Assembly (NCBI RefSeq): GCF_000143415.4 | Contig: NW_003314286.1 | Coordinates: 683,395 to 747,394 of the forward strand | DNA: 64,000 bases | DNA from: Selaginella moellendorffii | Lineage: Eukaryota > Streptophyta > Lycopodiopsida > Selaginellales > Selaginellaceae | Reading direction: 5' to 3' | Shown: piece by piece, positions 63,400 to 64,000 of the stretch | Position numbering within the stretch: position 1 is the stretch's first letter | Layout: each line of letters opens with the position of its first letter | The notes under the pieces: generated by a model | Told to the model about the DNA's origin: nothing | What the model saw: the letters and a program-made list of their open reading frames with translations, nothing else | Databases searched by the model: none | Translations under genes and position numbers: made by a program

Positions 63400-64000
63400 A
63401 TGATTTTCTTGATGCTTCCCAGGGACAAGAGCAATCCATTGGAGCCAGTGGAGAATGTGGCGGCCGGGGTCGACCATAGCATCGTGATTGATCTCAAGGG
63501 GGCTCTGCTCAAATCCCTGAGCTAGTTTCAATACTTCATGCTCGTCGCGATCGAGGCCGAGAGCCCCCTACGAGCGCTCGTCCTCTTTTTCATTCTTCCC
63601 TTCGCGTGGATCACTGGCTGCCTCGTCCATCCCGCGCTGGAGCTCCAGATTCTCTGCTTCAGGGCCTCGGCGGTGGAATCCGTGGGGCGGGCAGTTCTCG
63701 CGAAGTTTTTCCTCGAGGATCTAAACCCCGAGACCTTCCGGGTGTTCAAGGCTTGCGGGATGAGAATGGTGGTGACGAGCTTGCCAGCGCTGATGGTGGA
63801 GCCTCTGGCGAGCCACTACCTTGGCGCGAGCGCGATTGGATCCAAGCTGGGCATCACAAGCAGGTTACTGCACTGGATTGATCAAGATGGTCGTTTGCAG
63901 CGAGAACAAAGCTCAGCTAGCTCAAAAACACTTCGGTGGGGATCGCGCTCCAATCAGCATTGGGATTGGAAGCGGTAGCGGCACCGATTTCCTGGGCGTT
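63400..64000 (+). pseudogene. sn-2 GPAT-like gene, first exon, with in-frame stop (partial)
   Basis: Plant ER glycerol-3-phosphate acyltransferases of cutin/suberin synthesis start with a HAD-like phosphatase domain, which is seen here: HSIVIDLKGALLKSLS, then FQYFMLVAIEAESPLRALVL, SVGRAVLAKFFLEDLNPETF, FRVFKACGMRMVVTSLPALM and EPLASHYLGASAIGSKLGI. The motif-I sequence is DLKGALL where active members have DLDGTLL, so phosphatase activity is unlikely. An in-frame TAG (63523-63525) separates the two halves; readable similarity continues across it. Either a short undetected intron exists or the gene is dead. Exon 1 probably ends near 63870. The acyltransferase domain lies beyond the window. Confidence 0.7.

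Overview
The window reads as plant nuclear DNA, most likely from a lycophyte such as Selaginella moellendorffii. This is inferred from gene content and compact genes. Introns are mostly 40-60 bp with GT-AG ends, intergenic gaps are tiny, and plant-type families are present: PLS-type PPR, PUMP-type uncoupling protein, TrpB2, a PUB62-like U-box protein, a PSK SIMULATOR-like protein, plant F-box proteins, a sn-2 GPAT and an actinoporin-like ('bryoporin') gene.

Layout. 0.4-11.4 kb is a dense gene island: a degenerate receptor-like cytoplasmic kinase, an uncoupling protein, a HEMK2-like methyltransferase, an intronless kinase-like/Sel1 fusion, a PPR protein and TrpB2. 11.4-23.5 kb is repeat-rich: a decayed Ty3/gypsy integrase, a homopolymer tract that looks like poor sequence, a broken Ty1/copia element carrying an internal inversion, an intact actinoporin-like gene with tandem repeats upstream, and TA/TG microsatellites.

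23.5-36.8 kb is the most unusual part. A leftward 12-exon gene (23563-29124, about 1,668 codons: ParB-like region, acidic region, C-terminal HAD/NIF domain) faces away from a rightward gene (32251-35425) for a transposase-like protein. Around both lie at least 25 copies of a ~22-bp palindrome (core GGCRTGWGGCCWCAYGCC) in introns, coding sequence, UTRs and spacers, plus a ~183-bp foldback before the transposase. Each gene has two in-frame stops, all TAG or TGA, as expected from C-to-T decay of CAG or CGA codons. I interpret this as a large, little-described mobile element, recently inactivated.

37-48.9 kb holds a decayed PIF/Harbinger element, a Maf-like pyrophosphatase gene split by a copia element with 140-bp LTRs and a 5-bp target duplication, and a truncated actinoporin copy. 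About 4.1-4.4 kb of this block (42.04-46.46 kb) is a segmental duplicate of 16.20-20.30 kb; the copies share an inversion but carry different deletions.

48.9-64 kb returns to genes: a U-box protein, a PSI-like DUF3475/DUF668 protein, an F-box gene, decayed tandem copies of the PSI-tail/F-box block, GPAT fragments, an unrecognised multi-pass membrane protein, and the start of a GPAT-like gene with an in-frame stop. Exon limits were read by eye from splice signals and reading phase; none has transcript support.
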